Positions 9,414 to 18,485 are shown, counted from the first letter of the stretch. The stretch is DNA of 64,000 bases from Actinoplanes sp. M2I2 (GCF_023544445.1 NZ_JALPVJ010000005.1:372001-436000), one strand, 5' to 3'. Notes: a model not told the origin generated them from the letters alone. Numbers and translations are program-made.

Positions 9414-9850
9414 CGCCGGAGGAGGTGCTCGACCGGCTCGGCGCCCGGCTCTCCTCGCGCCGGCGTCTCGCGTACGTCGGGGTGGCCCTGCTCGGATCGG
9501 CCGGGAGCGCGCTGATCGGGGTGCTGTGGGCCACCGAGCCGGGACTGCCCGCGCGGACCCGGGTGTCGTTCGGAGTGCTGATGGCCATCGGGGTGGGCTG
9601 GGCAGCGGTCGGCGGGTGGGCGGTCACCCGGCGGACGCCGCTGTTCGCCCGGGACCGGGTGGTCGCGGGCTGGTTCGGGCTGGTGGCGTGGGCGGTGGTC
9701 GCGGCCGGGTCCTTCGTGGTGGCCCCGACCGTGCCGGCGTGGCTGGTCGTGGTCGTCGGCGCACTCGGCGTGGGCGCGGCAGCCAACCTCACGCACGCGC
9801 TACGCATCCGGGCCGCCCTGCTACGCCGCAAGACCGAACTCGGCGGCTGA
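9410..9850 (+). CDS. Four-helix small membrane protein coupled to the sigma remnant
   Basis: A 146-residue integral membrane protein with four predicted membrane segments (about 20-42, 53-73, 84-105, 109-128). It begins 'MTPEEVLDRLGARLSSRRRLA' and ends with a basic tail. The ATG overlaps the stop of the truncated sigma gene by four bases. The position suggests it once served as a membrane partner, perhaps anti-sigma-like, of that sigma factor; no zinc anti-sigma motif is present. Function unknown. Confidence 0.7.
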   Translation: MTPEEVLDRLGARLSSRRRLAYVGVALLGSAGSALIGVLWATEPGLPARTRVSFGVLMAIGVGWAAVGGWAVTRRTPLFARDRVVAGWFGLVAWAVVAAGSFVVAPTVPAWLVVVVGALGVGAAANLTHALRIRAALLRRKTELGG

Positions 9851-9918
9851 GCACCGAAAACAGCGTGGCGCCGGGGGAACGGCCGGGCTGTGGGTGCACC
9901 CCGCTGTGGTCAGACGCT

Positions 9919-10845
9919 TCAGATCAGCGTGGTGAGGAGCGGGCGGAGGAGGCGGGACCGTTCGCGTTGCCACGGGCGCAGGGTGGGGTGGCCGGGTGGG
10001 GCGGGCAGCGTCGAGCGGTAGCGCCACATGCCGGCCAGGGCGGCCACGAAGCCGGGAGCGTCGGCGGGCAGGGCGCCGAGGAGGCCGGTGGCCGTTCGCA
10101 GGGCGGCCGCCGGGCCGTCGCGGTGGCCGGTGCCGACGACGTCGGCGGCCAGGCGGGCCCGGTCCAGCCAGCCCGCGCCCGAGCAGGCGAAGCTCCAGTC
10201 GACCAGGACCGCGCGGCCGGCTCGCGGGTCCACGACGGCGTTGTCGGCCCGGATGTCCTGATGGACGAGCGCCGTCCCGGTCGTCCAGGCCGGCCAGCCC
10301 GCGGCCAGACCGGCGAGGGCCTCGGCGTGCCGCCGCTCCCAGCGATCGAGCCGGCCCGGGTCGCCGTCGGCCAGCCGTTGCCATCCGTCGAGGTCGGTGA
10401 GCAGGTCGCCGATGGGCGGCACCCCGGCGGGGGCCGGTAGCCGGCCGATGTGCTCGCAGGCCGCGGCCACCAGGGCGACGCCGTCGGACGTCCACGGAGG
10501 CCCGGCCGGTCCGCCCTCGGCGAGCGACATCACCAGAGCGCACCAGCCGTCGACCTCGATCCGGGCGAGCAGTTTCGGGGCGGGCGCCTCGGAGGGCATC
10601 ACGCTCAGAGCGGTCGCCTCCTGCCGATAGAACCGATGCGACGCGATGCTCGCCTCGCGTGACACAGCCTTGACGAAGACCTGCCGCCCGTCGGCGAGCC
10701 GCAGCACCCCCGCCGGGCCGGGCGACATCCCGCCGTGCAGGTCCCGGCTGCCCAGCACCGGTGAGCCGCACGCTTGCGCCACGGCCGAGCGCAGCGCTTC
10801 AGGAGCGTCGCGCCACGACGGCCGCGCCGCGAACAGTCCCGTCAC
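9919..10845 (-). CDS. Aminoglycoside-phosphotransferase-like (APH) kinase family protein
   Basis: A 308-residue member of the APH/choline-kinase fold. 'VFVKAV' holds the candidate ATP-binding Lys, 'LVHQDIRADNAVV' is the catalytic HxDxxxxN loop and 'VLVDWSFAC' the metal-binding Asp. These enzymes phosphorylate small-molecule hydroxyls; the substrate cannot be told, and many actinomycete members are not resistance genes. It starts at GTG 10845. The gene is convergent with the small membrane protein and lies downstream of the DUF885 gene on the same strand after a 151-base gap containing a perfect 33-base duplication. Confidence 0.8.
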   Translation of the reverse strand: MTGLFAARPSWRDAPEALRSAVAQACGSPVLGSRDLHGGMSPGPAGVLRLADGRQVFVKAVSREASIASHRFYRQEATALSVMPSEAPAPKLLARIEVDGWCALVMSLAEGGPAGPPWTSDGVALVAAACEHIGRLPAPAGVPPIGDLLTDLDGWQRLADGDPGRLDRWERRHAEALAGLAAGWPAWTTGTALVHQDIRADNAVVDPRAGRAVLVDWSFACSGAGWLDRARLAADVVGTGHRDGPAAALRTATGLLGALPADAPGFVAALAGMWRYRSTLPAPPGHPTLRPWQRERSRLLRPLLTTLI

Positions 10846-10864
10846 TCCCGCAGTCTCCGACCGC

Positions 10865-10930
10865 GAGCCCGCGAGCGCATCCAGCGACGCGGCGACCGAG
10901 CCCGCGAGCGCATCCAGCGACGCGGCGACC
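10865..10930. repeat. Perfect 33-base tandem duplication
   Basis: Two identical adjacent 33-base units at 10865-10897 and 10898-10930 (unit begins gagcccgcgagcgcatcc and ends gcggcgacc). The repeat lies 20 bases upstream of the APH-like gene start, between it and the DUF885 stop. Read on the minus strand in the APH frame, each unit would code eleven residues, 'VAASLDALAGS', with no stop, but no ATG/GTG/TTG start precedes it. Confidence 0.9.
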
Positions 10931-10996
10931 CAGGCGGCGTCGCTCAGCGAGGCGCCGACCCCGGCTCGGACGTCGGGACGGGCGCCCGGACCGGCC

Positions 10997-12643
10997 TCAG
11001 ACGCCGAGGAGGGTGCGGAGGTGGCGGGGAGGCGGGGAGCCGTGGGCCAGCATGGCGTCGTGCCAGGCCTTGGGGGTGGCGCCGAAGGGGCGGGCGGCGG
11101 CGATGGCGGCCACCTCGGTGTAGCCGACGAAGTAGGTGGAGAGCTGGGTGGACGTCAGCAGGGCCCGGCGCCACTTGCCGGCGGCCTCGCCCTCCTCCTG
11201 GAAGCCGGGGCCGGTCATCAGGGCCATGGCCTCCTGCTCGGGCAGATCCTCGCAGTGGACGAGCTGGTCGATGATGGCGTTGAGGCTCATCCGCAGCTGC
11301 ATCTTGAGCTGCTGGAGGCGTACGGGAAGGCCGCCGAAACCCAGATCGGCCAGGGCCTCCTCGGCGTAGACGGCCCAGCCCTCGACGAACGGACCGGACC
11401 AGCCCAGGGCCCGCACGCGCGTCGCGGCCCGGAAGCGGCGGCTGTGGGCCAGCTGGAGGAAGTGGCCGGGCATCGCCTCGTGGACCGTGAGGTTGCGCAG
11501 CATGTAGTCGTTGTATTCGCGGTAGAACGACTCGACCCGCTCGGCGGACCAGTCGGCCGGGGTCGGGGCGATGCAGTAGAAGGTGGGCACGTCGGCCGTC
11601 TCGAGCGGACCGGGCGGATCGCAGTAGGCGACGGCCACGCCCCGGGCGAACTCGGGCATCTCCTCGATCACGTACGGGTCGTCGAGGAGGGTGACGACGT
11701 CGTGCTTGCGGACGAACGCGGTGGCCTCGTCCATCGTGGCCCGGGCCAGATCGACCACGGTGTCGTCGGACGGGTGCCGCGCGCCCAGCTCGTCGAGGGC
11801 CCGGCGCACCGTCTCGTCGGTGGCCGGACCGCCGGTCAGCTCGGCCGCGGCCGCGCGCAGGCGCTCACCGACGCTCTCGACATTGGCCCGGGCGCGGGAC
11901 AGGACCTCGGCGGCGGGCAGCTCGGTGTCGAGCGTGTGCCACAGGCGGGCCTCCCACAGCCGGCGGCCGAGGCGCGGATCGCGGCCGGGCTCGCCGCTGT
12001 CGACCAGGGCGCGTAGCCAGCCGTCGAACTCGGACAGCGCGTCGAGGGCGGCGGCGGACGAGGACTCGACGGCGGCGCGCAGACCGGGGGCCTGCTCGAC
12101 GAGCGCGGGTAGCTCGTCGCGGATCAGCGCGGCGGTGCCGGCGAACTGGCCGATCGCCGTCTCGGCGTGGATGCGGGGCACGTCGCGCAACATCGCGCGC
12201 GCGGTGGCCAGCGCGTCGGGGACGGCGGCGAGCCGGCCCGCGAGACTGGTCAGCCGTTCCTCGGCCGGCGCGAAGTCACGGGACACCAGCGCGTGCACCA
12301 GCGGGCCGGGGTTGTGCGCAAACGGGTTCCACTCGTGCTCGCGGACGTCGCTCAGCTCGAACAACCCCCGCTCGGCGATGGCGCTGAGCATGGCGTGGTC
12401 GACCTGGTCCTCCGGGGCCAGCGCGTCGGCGTCGACCCCGGCGAGGGCGTCGGTCGCGTCGCGCAGCATGGCCACGCGGGCCTGGGCGGCGCCGGGCGAC
12501 AAGTCGGGCAGACGGTCGTCGAAGCGGTGGTCACCGGCGTAGGTGGCCAGCCCGGGATCACTCTCCAGGATGGCGTCGACGATGCTCTCGGCGAGCGGCA
12601 CGAACTCGGGCATGCCGTGAAAGTTACTCGTCCCCACTGACAT
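10997..12643 (-). CDS. DUF885 family putative metal-dependent hydrolase
   Basis: A 548-residue helical protein of the DUF885 family, related in fold to M2/M3-type zinc peptidases. The motif 'VHEAMPGHFLQLAH' (about residue 390) supplies HExxxGH, the presumed zinc-binding and catalytic residues; 'EGWAVYAEEAL' is the second family motif with a likely ligand Glu. No signal peptide is seen, so it is likely cytoplasmic. ATG 12643 is preceded by GGGAGCGG and overlaps the mazG stop by 20 bases, indicating an operon with mazG. An internal ATG at 12613 lacks a good ribosome site. Substrate unknown. Confidence 0.85.
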   Translation of the reverse strand: MSVGTSNFHGMPEFVPLAESIVDAILESDPGLATYAGDHRFDDRLPDLSPGAAQARVAMLRDATDALAGVDADALAPEDQVDHAMLSAIAERGLFELSDVREHEWNPFAHNPGPLVHALVSRDFAPAEERLTSLAGRLAAVPDALATARAMLRDVPRIHAETAIGQFAGTAALIRDELPALVEQAPGLRAAVESSSAAALDALSEFDGWLRALVDSGEPGRDPRLGRRLWEARLWHTLDTELPAAEVLSRARANVESVGERLRAAAAELTGGPATDETVRRALDELGARHPSDDTVVDLARATMDEATAFVRKHDVVTLLDDPYVIEEMPEFARGVAVAYCDPPGPLETADVPTFYCIAPTPADWSAERVESFYREYNDYMLRNLTVHEAMPGHFLQLAHSRRFRAATRVRALGWSGPFVEGWAVYAEEALADLGFGGLPVRLQQLKMQLRMSLNAIIDQLVHCEDLPEQEAMALMTGPGFQEEGEAAGKWRRALLTSTQLSTYFVGYTEVAAIAAARPFGATPKAWHDAMLAHGSPPPRHLRTLLGV

Positions 12644-13589
12644 TTTTCCGCTCCCGGGCCCGCACGTCCTCCGCGTACTCCAGTGCCGTGCGACGCAGTT
12701 CCTGCTCGGCGTCCGCGCCGTCGGCGCGCGCTTCCGACACGATCCGGAGCAGCCGCGCCCCGAGACCGGGTCCTTCGGGCAGGCGTACGTCGAGACCGGC
12801 TCGATGCGTACGCTGAAGGATCTTGGCGGCCAGGGCGAGGGCGGGCTGGCTCAGCGCGATGCCGTCGAGCACCGAGTCCCGGGACTTCTCGGCCTTCTTG
12901 ATGCGGTCCCAGTTCTCGGTGATCTCCTCGATGTCGGCCACCTCGGCCCCGGCGAAGACGTGCGGGTTGCGGCGCACCATCTTGTCGACCAGCCCGCCGG
13001 CCACGTCGTCGATCGTCCACGTGTCGTCCTCGGGGAGCTCTTCGGCCAGCCGCGCGTGCAGCACGACCTGCAACAGCACATCGCCGAGCTCCTCGCGCAG
13101 GGCGTCGGTGTCGCCGGCCTCGATCGCGTCATAGGCCTCGTAGCTCTCCTCGAGCAGGTAGGGCGCGAGGGTGCGGTGGCTCTGGGCCCGCTTCCACGGG
13201 TCGCCCCCGGGGGAGACCAGCCGGTCCATCACCGCGACGGCGTCGAGCAGCCGCGCGCCCGGCGGGTCCCACGACCCGTACATCAGCTCGAGTTCGGCCA
13301 GTGCGGGCTCGCGGGCCAGGCGGAGGCCGAGACTGCGGGCGAAGCTCTCGTCACCGGCCGGGCCGGCCAGCCACACGACCGCCTCGCCGCCGTCCAGCTC
13401 GGCCAGCAGCCGTTCCGGGTCGCTGTCGATCACCGTGACCGGCACCCCACTGCTGCGCAGCGCTTGGGCCTGCTCGGTCTCGGCGGCGGCATAGACCGGG
13501 TACGCCCGCAGGACGTCCCACGCGGCCGCGGTGAGCAGACCCGCGGGCAGGCGCGGCGAGGTGACGAGCAGAACGATCCGAGCGGTCAT
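12624..13589 (-). CDS. mazG: MazG family nucleoside triphosphate pyrophosphohydrolase
   Basis: Hydrolyses (d)NTPs, including damaged ones, to NMP and pyrophosphate. The MazG domain (about 115-235) shows the Mg2+-binding pattern 'LLEESYEAYDAI' plus 'LREELGDVLLQVVLHA'. The N-terminal 110 residues form the extra domain typical of actinobacterial MazG ('IVLLVTSPRLPAGLLTA'). 321 residues from ATG 13589, matching the mycobacterial form (Rv1021). It overlaps the DUF885 gene downstream, and mfd lies further upstream as in M. tuberculosis. Confidence 0.92.
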   Translation of the reverse strand: MTARIVLLVTSPRLPAGLLTAAAWDVLRAYPVYAAAETEQAQALRSSGVPVTVIDSDPERLLAELDGGEAVVWLAGPAGDESFARSLGLRLAREPALAELELMYGSWDPPGARLLDAVAVMDRLVSPGGDPWKRAQSHRTLAPYLLEESYEAYDAIEAGDTDALREELGDVLLQVVLHARLAEELPEDDTWTIDDVAGGLVDKMVRRNPHVFAGAEVADIEEITENWDRIKKAEKSRDSVLDGIALSQPALALAAKILQRTHRAGLDVRLPEGPGLGARLLRIVSEARADGADAEQELRRTALEYAEDVRARERKNVSGDE

Positions 13590-13760
13590 GCCCGCAACTT
13601 TGCCAGCTCGTTCCGGTCGCGCGTGAGCCACCGCCTCCCCCGCCCGCCCAAGGGACAGAGGAAGGGGACGTTACCGCTTGTCAAGCCGGTGATGCGGGTT
13701 GTCCACAGGCCGCGGCCGGTTCGGGCTGGAGAGCTCGGTCACCGGTCGCCGGCACGAGCC

Positions 13761-13787
13761 GACGCCCGTCCGAGACGGGCGAGCGTC
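13761..13787 (-). terminator. Hairpin downstream of the SurA-like gene
   Basis: An inverted repeat with a core gcccgtc / gacgggc (13764-13770 and 13774-13780, loop cga) extended outside by gacgc / gcgtc. It lies 10-36 bases past the stop of the SurA-like gene on the minus strand. There is no T-tract, as is common in high-GC actinomycetes. Confidence 0.5.
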
Positions 13788-13796
13788 GGGCGGGCG

Positions 13797-14564
13797 CTAC
13801 GAGACGTCGAGCACCGGGTTGTTGCCGGTGGTCTCGCCCAGCGGCACGGTGACCAGGGGCTGCAGAGCGCCGTTCTGGGTCTGGAACTCCAGCACCGGGA
13901 TGCCGAGCGGCTGGTAGCGCGGGTTGACCGTGATCTTCATGGCCTGGGTGGTCTCGACGACCTCTTTGCGCACCGCGGCGGCCGTCTTGACCAGGGCCAG
14001 GTTCTCGGCCGGCAGCTGGGTCTGGAACTGCTCGAACGTGGTGCCGGCCGGCACCTCCTGGGCCGACACGAGCACGTCGAACACCTCGCGCAGGTCGGCC
14101 TCGGTGGGCTCGCCCGCGCCGGCCTGGGCCTTGGTGCGCAGCGCGCGGAGCAGCGCGTCGGACTCGGCGTAGAGCCGCACGTACTCCGCCTGCTGCGGCA
14201 GCCGCAGCTGGGTCGCGTAGTCGCCCAGCGGCAGGTCGGCGGGCAGCGTGACGGACTCGCGCCGGGCCACCTGGGTCAGCACGTCGTTGCTGACCAGGGT
14301 GCGGACGATGTCGGTGCGGGTGATCGGCATGCCGGTGGGGGCGGCGGGCGCTCCGGGCGCCGCGCTCGCCGGGGGCTGCTCGGCCGCGGTGGACCGCACG
14401 GCCGCGGCGGCGTCGTCCCAGACCTCCTGCACCCGCGTCTCGGTCACCCGGGTCTTGTCGCCGATGTAGGCGGCCACGGACGGCTCGGACCGGCAGGCGG
14501 AGAGTCCGCCCACGGTCAGGGACGCAACGACGGCGATGGATGCGAGTCGGCGAGCATGCTGCAT
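13797..14564 (-). CDS. SurA-N-like foldase lipoprotein
   Basis: A 255-residue exported lipoprotein. The signal peptide (1-23) ends in 'GGLSAC', a good lipobox with the lipidated Cys at 24. The mature part resembles the helical SurA/PrsA N-terminal chaperone domain ('VAAYIGDKTRVTETRVQEVWDD'), followed by helices and a C-terminal beta end. No parvulin prolyl-isomerase motif is obvious. ATG 14564 is chosen because the signal peptide begins there; an in-frame GTG 33 bases upstream would spoil it. It lies between mazG and mfd, a typical place for this family in actinobacteria. Likely a folding helper outside the membrane. Confidence 0.75.
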   Translation of the reverse strand: MQHARRLASIAVVASLTVGGLSACRSEPSVAAYIGDKTRVTETRVQEVWDDAAAAVRSTAAEQPPASAAPGAPAAPTGMPITRTDIVRTLVSNDVLTQVARRESVTLPADLPLGDYATQLRLPQQAEYVRLYAESDALLRALRTKAQAGAGEPTEADLREVFDVLVSAQEVPAGTTFEQFQTQLPAENLALVKTAAAVRKEVVETTQAMKITVNPRYQPLGIPVLEFQTQNGALQPLVTVPLGETTGNNPVLDVS

Positions 14565-14603
14565 GGCGTCGACTCTCTCATGTCCGCTATGACCCACGTC
14601 ACC

Positions 14604-14640
14604 CGGCCCCGCGAGAAGAGGATCACCTCACGCGGGGCCG
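14604..14640 (-). terminator. Hairpin terminator after mfd
   Basis: Ten-base perfect inverted repeat cggccccgcg / cgcggggccg (14604-14613 and 14631-14640) with a 17-base loop, starting nine bases past the mfd stop on the minus strand. It separates mfd from the SurA-like gene. Confidence 0.65.
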
Positions 14641-14648
14641 GGCGGCGC

Positions 14649-17600
14649 TCAGGCCTTGACCGGCACGGGAACGTCGCCGAGCACGTCCTTGAGCAGCTGC
14701 GCGCACCACTCCAGCAATGCCTGGTCGCGCAGCGGCTCGCCACCCACCCGGCGGGTGCTCGGGCGGGGCACGCTCACCTGGTCGTTCGCGTGCTTGTAGA
14801 CCGAATCGGGGTGGTAGCGCTTGAGCCGCATCTGCTTGGAGTCGGGCAGGGGCAGCGGCGAGAAGCGCAGGTGCTTGCCCTGCATCGACACGTCGGTCAG
14901 GCCGTAGGCCCGGGCCAGCAGCCGGAAGCGGGCCACCGCGATGAGGTTGGCCACCTGGGCCGGCGGCTCGCCGTAGCGGTCGGTCATCTCGGCGACCACC
15001 TCGTCGAGCTTGGCGCCGTCGCGCGCCTCGGCGAGTTTGCGGTACATCTCGAGCCGCAGCCGCTCGACCGCGATGTAGTCGACCGGCAGGTGCGCGTCAA
15101 TCGGGAGATCGATCTTGACCTCGGGCTCCTCCTCGGGGCGCTCGCCCTTGAACGCCTGCACGGCCTCGCCGACCATCCGGACGTACAGGTCGAAGCCGAC
15201 GCCCTCGATGTGGCCGGACTGCTCGCCGCCGAGCAGGTTGCCGGCGCCGCGGATCTCGAGGTCCTTCATCGCCACGTACATGCCCGCGCCCAGCTCGGTG
15301 TGCTGGGCGATGGTGGCCAGGCGCTCGTGCGCGGTCTCGGTGAGCGGCTTCTCCCGCGGGTAGAGGAAGTACGCGTATGCCCGCTCGCGCCCCCGGCCGA
15401 CCCGGCCGCGGATCTGGTGGAGCTGGGACAGGCCCAGCAGGTCGGCCCGCTCGACGATGAGCGTGTTGGCGTTCGGGATGTCGATGCCGGACTCGACGAT
15501 CGTGGTGCAGACCAGGACGTCGTACTCCTTCTCCCAGAAGCCGACCATCACCTTTTCCAGCTGCTCCTCGCTCATCTGGCCGTGCGCGACGGCGACCCGC
15601 GCCTCGGGCACCAGCTCGCGCAGCTTGCGGGCCGCCCGGTCGATCGACTCGACCCGGTTGTGCAGATAGAACACCTGGCCGTCGCGCAGCAGCTCGCGGT
15701 GGATCGACGCGGCGACCTGCTTGTCGTCCTGCGCGCCGACGAAGGTGAGCACCGGGTGGCGTTCCTCGGGCGGCGTGGCGATGGTCGACATCTCGCGGAT
15801 GCCGGTGATCGCCATCTCGAGGGTGCGCGGGATCGGGGTGGCCGACATGGTGAGCACGTCGACCGAGGCGCGCAGGGCCTTGAGCTGCTCCTTGTGCTCG
15901 ACGCCGAAACGCTGCTCCTCGTCCACGATGATCAGGCCGAGGTTCTTGAACCGGGTCGAGCTCGCGAGCAGGCGGTGGGTGCCGATCACGATGTCGGTGG
16001 TGCCGTTGGCCGCCTCCTCCAGGGTGATCGCCGTCTCCTTCGGCGTCTGGAACCGGGACAGTTGGCGGATCCGCACCGGGAACTGGCTCATCCGCTCGGT
16101 GAACGTGTTGAAGTGCTGCTGGGCCAGCAGGGTCGTGGGCACCAGCACGGCGACCTGCTTGCCGTCCTGCACCGCCTTGAAGGCCGCGCGCACCGCGATC
16201 TCGGTCTTGCCGTAGCCGACGTCGCCACAGATCAGCCTGTCCATCGGGACCCGCAGCTCCATGTCGTGCTTGACCTCGATGATCGCGGCCATCTGGTCCG
16301 GCGTCTCGGTGTACGGGAAGGCGTCCTCGAGCTCGCGCTGCCACGGGGTGTCGGGCCCGAACGAGTGGCCCTGGGAGGCCTGGCGGGCGGCGTACAGCTG
16401 GATCAGCTGGGCGGCGATCTCCTTGACCGCCTTCTTGGCCCGCGCCTTGCTCTTCTGCCAGTCGGCGCCGCCCATCTTGTGCAGCGCCGGCGACTCGCCG
16501 CCGACGTAGCGGGAGAGCTGGTCGAGCTGGTCGGTCGGCACGTAGAGGCGGTCACCGGGCTGGCCGCGCTTGGACGCCGCGTACTCGAGGACGATGTACT
16601 CGCGGTCGGCCCCGTTGACCGTGCGCTGCACCAGCTCGACGTAGCGGCCGATGCCGTGCTGCTCGTGCACCACGAAGTCGCCCGGCCGCAGCTCGAGCGG
16701 GTCGATCGTGTTGCGCCGCCGGGACGGCATCTTGCGCATGTCCTTGGTGGAGGCGCCCCGCCCGCCGGTGATGTCGTTGCCGGTGATCACCGCGAGCTGC
16801 GAGCCCGCGTCGATGAAGCCGTGGTTGAGCCCGCCGCAGGTGACCACCAGCTGGCCCGGCTCGACCGGGGTCTCGATCGAGTCGGCCGGCGTCACGCCGA
16901 GGCCGGCGTCGCGCAGCAGCTCGGTGGCCCGCTGGGCTGTGCCGTGCCCCTCGAAGACCAGCGCGATCGCCCAGCCGGCGGCGGCCCAGTCGTGCAGGTC
17001 GGTGGCGAGCTTGGCGGTGTCGCCGTGATAGAGCGGCACGGGCTGGGCGGCCAGCGCCACGGCGTCGCCCAGGTCGGGCGCGACCTGGACCTCGGGCTGG
17101 GCCAGCCAGGGCTGATCGTCGGCCGCGGGCTCGGCCTCGGCCAGGCCGAACGGCGACACCGTCCACCACGGCTGCTTGAGGGTGGCGGCGTGCGAGCGGA
17201 CGTCGGCCAGGGTCTTGAAGGCGGCGGCGCCGGTGTCGATCGGGGCCTGGCCACCGACCGCGGCGGCGGCCCAGGACGCCTCGAGGAATTCCTCGGAGGT
17301 GCGGGTGAGGTCGTGGGCGCGGGTGCGGATGCGCTCGGGGTCGCAAAGCAGCACGTGCGTGCCGGCAGGCATGGTGTCGATCAGCAACTCCATGCTCTGG
17401 GTGCCGTCGAGCAGCGCGGGAGCCAGCGACTCCATGCCCTCGACCGGGATGCCCTCGGCCAGCTTGTCGAGGATCTCGCCGATCTCGGGGTGCTCGGCCG
17501 CCAGCTCGGCCGCCCGGGCCCGGACCTCCGGGGTCAGCAACAGCTCACGGCAGGGCGGCGCCCAGAGCCGCTCGACCGGGTCGATGGTGCGCTGGTCGGC

Positions 17601-18260
17601 CACGGCGAAGGTGCGGATCTCCTCGACCTCGTCACCCCAGAACTCGACCCGCGACGGGTGCTCGTCGGTGGGCGGGAAGACGTCGAGGATGCCGCCGCGC
17701 ACGGCGAACTCGCCGCGCTTGGTGACCAGGTCGACCCGGGCGTAGGCCATGTCGGCCAGGCGGTGGGCGACCGCCTCGAGCTCGGCCTCGCCCCCGGTCG
17801 TCAGCTCGACCGGCTCGAGGTCGCCGAGGCCCTTGAGCTGCGGCTGCAGGAGCGACCGGACCGGCGCCACGACGACCTGCAGCGGCGTGCCGCCGGGGTG
17901 GGCCAGCCGGCGCAGCACGGCCAGCCGGCGGCCGACCGTGTCGGAACGGGGCGAGAGGCGCTCGTGCGGCAGCGTCTCCCACGACGGGAAGACCGCGACC
18001 CGATCGGAGCTGATCAGGCAGCCCAGCGCGTCGGCCAGGTCGTCGGCCTCCCGGCTGGTGGCGGTGACCGCGAGCACCGCGCGGCCGGCCCCGCCGAGGT
18101 CGGGCGAACCAGCGACGGCGGCCACGATGAACGGCCGCAGCGAGGCGGGCGCGGTGAGGTCGAGCGCGTCGGAATCCACGAAGCCTTGGCGTGCGAGGTC
18201 GCGGGCACGCGCGAGACCGCGGTCGCGGAGCGCGGCGGGGATCAGACCGGACAACTGCAT
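14649..18260 (-). CDS. mfd: Transcription-repair coupling factor Mfd
   Basis: A DNA translocase that removes stalled RNA polymerase at lesions and recruits UvrAB. At 1203 residues it has the full domain set: an N-terminal UvrB-like region, the RNA-polymerase-interacting domain near 'YVELVQRTVNGADREY', then two RecA-like motor domains with 'GDVGYGKTEIAVRAAF' (Walker A), 'DEEQRFGVEHKEQL' (DEEQ box) and 'QIRGRVGRGRERAYAY' (motif VI), and a C-terminal TRCF domain. ATG 18260 is preceded by GAGGTG. Divergent from the hypX-like gene across a 225-base gap. Confidence 0.97.
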   Translation of the reverse strand: MQLSGLIPAALRDRGLARARDLARQGFVDSDALDLTAPASLRPFIVAAVAGSPDLGGAGRAVLAVTATSREADDLADALGCLISSDRVAVFPSWETLPHERLSPRSDTVGRRLAVLRRLAHPGGTPLQVVVAPVRSLLQPQLKGLGDLEPVELTTGGEAELEAVAHRLADMAYARVDLVTKRGEFAVRGGILDVFPPTDEHPSRVEFWGDEVEEIRTFAVADQRTIDPVERLWAPPCRELLLTPEVRARAAELAAEHPEIGEILDKLAEGIPVEGMESLAPALLDGTQSMELLIDTMPAGTHVLLCDPERIRTRAHDLTRTSEEFLEASWAAAAVGGQAPIDTGAAAFKTLADVRSHAATLKQPWWTVSPFGLAEAEPAADDQPWLAQPEVQVAPDLGDAVALAAQPVPLYHGDTAKLATDLHDWAAAGWAIALVFEGHGTAQRATELLRDAGLGVTPADSIETPVEPGQLVVTCGGLNHGFIDAGSQLAVITGNDITGGRGASTKDMRKMPSRRRNTIDPLELRPGDFVVHEQHGIGRYVELVQRTVNGADREYIVLEYAASKRGQPGDRLYVPTDQLDQLSRYVGGESPALHKMGGADWQKSKARAKKAVKEIAAQLIQLYAARQASQGHSFGPDTPWQRELEDAFPYTETPDQMAAIIEVKHDMELRVPMDRLICGDVGYGKTEIAVRAAFKAVQDGKQVAVLVPTTLLAQQHFNTFTERMSQFPVRIRQLSRFQTPKETAITLEEAANGTTDIVIGTHRLLASSTRFKNLGLIIVDEEQRFGVEHKEQLKALRASVDVLTMSATPIPRTLEMAITGIREMSTIATPPEERHPVLTFVGAQDDKQVAASIHRELLRDGQVFYLHNRVESIDRAARKLRELVPEARVAVAHGQMSEEQLEKVMVGFWEKEYDVLVCTTIVESGIDIPNANTLIVERADLLGLSQLHQIRGRVGRGRERAYAYFLYPREKPLTETAHERLATIAQHTELGAGMYVAMKDLEIRGAGNLLGGEQSGHIEGVGFDLYVRMVGEAVQAFKGERPEEEPEVKIDLPIDAHLPVDYIAVERLRLEMYRKLAEARDGAKLDEVVAEMTDRYGEPPAQVANLIAVARFRLLARAYGLTDVSMQGKHLRFSPLPLPDSKQMRLKRYHPDSVYKHANDQVSVPRPSTRRVGGEPLRDQALLEWCAQLLKDVLGDVPVPVKA

Positions 18261-18414
18261 GTGCGAACACCTCGAACACGTCGAAAAACCCCAAACGCCC
18301 GAAGGGGGCGGGGGTACGTCCACAAGTTTAGTCCGGCCCACCGACATTCTCCGGCTGCCGGCGTGATTCGGCGGCGGCGAGCGGTCGGTACCGGCCGCGA
18401 TCGACAACGCACAC

Positions 18415-18427
18415 TATGTCCGACATA
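18415..18427. promoter_or_regulatory. Perfect 13-base palindrome upstream of hypX-like operon
   Basis: tatgtc-c-gacata is a perfect inverted repeat with a single central base, 59 bases upstream of the hypX-like GTG and in the 225-base divergent gap with mfd. The surrounding sequence (tatgtccgacataagtattg) is AT-rich against the background. It fits the size and symmetry of an operator for a dimeric repressor; the binding protein is unknown. Confidence 0.45.
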
Positions 18428-18485
18428 AGTATTGATAACGGGGCAATAGTGGGCAGCGGCGGAAAGCATTCCCTGGGGAGGCAAC

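Noticed and set aside
9919..10845. Antibiotic resistance label for the APH-like gene
   Set aside because: Only the general kinase motifs are present; the neighbourhood has no resistance or biosynthesis genes.
13681..13720. A DnaA-box-like ttgtccacagg upstream of mazG as an origin element
   Set aside because: Only a single copy is present, with no dnaA/dnaN context or AT-rich unwinding region.
12804..18428. A very long open frame (over 1,800 codons) on the plus strand opposite mfd and mazG
   Set aside because: It is antisense to two clear genes, rich in Arg/Gly/His/Leu low-complexity sequence and without any domain; it is the usual high-GC third-position shadow.
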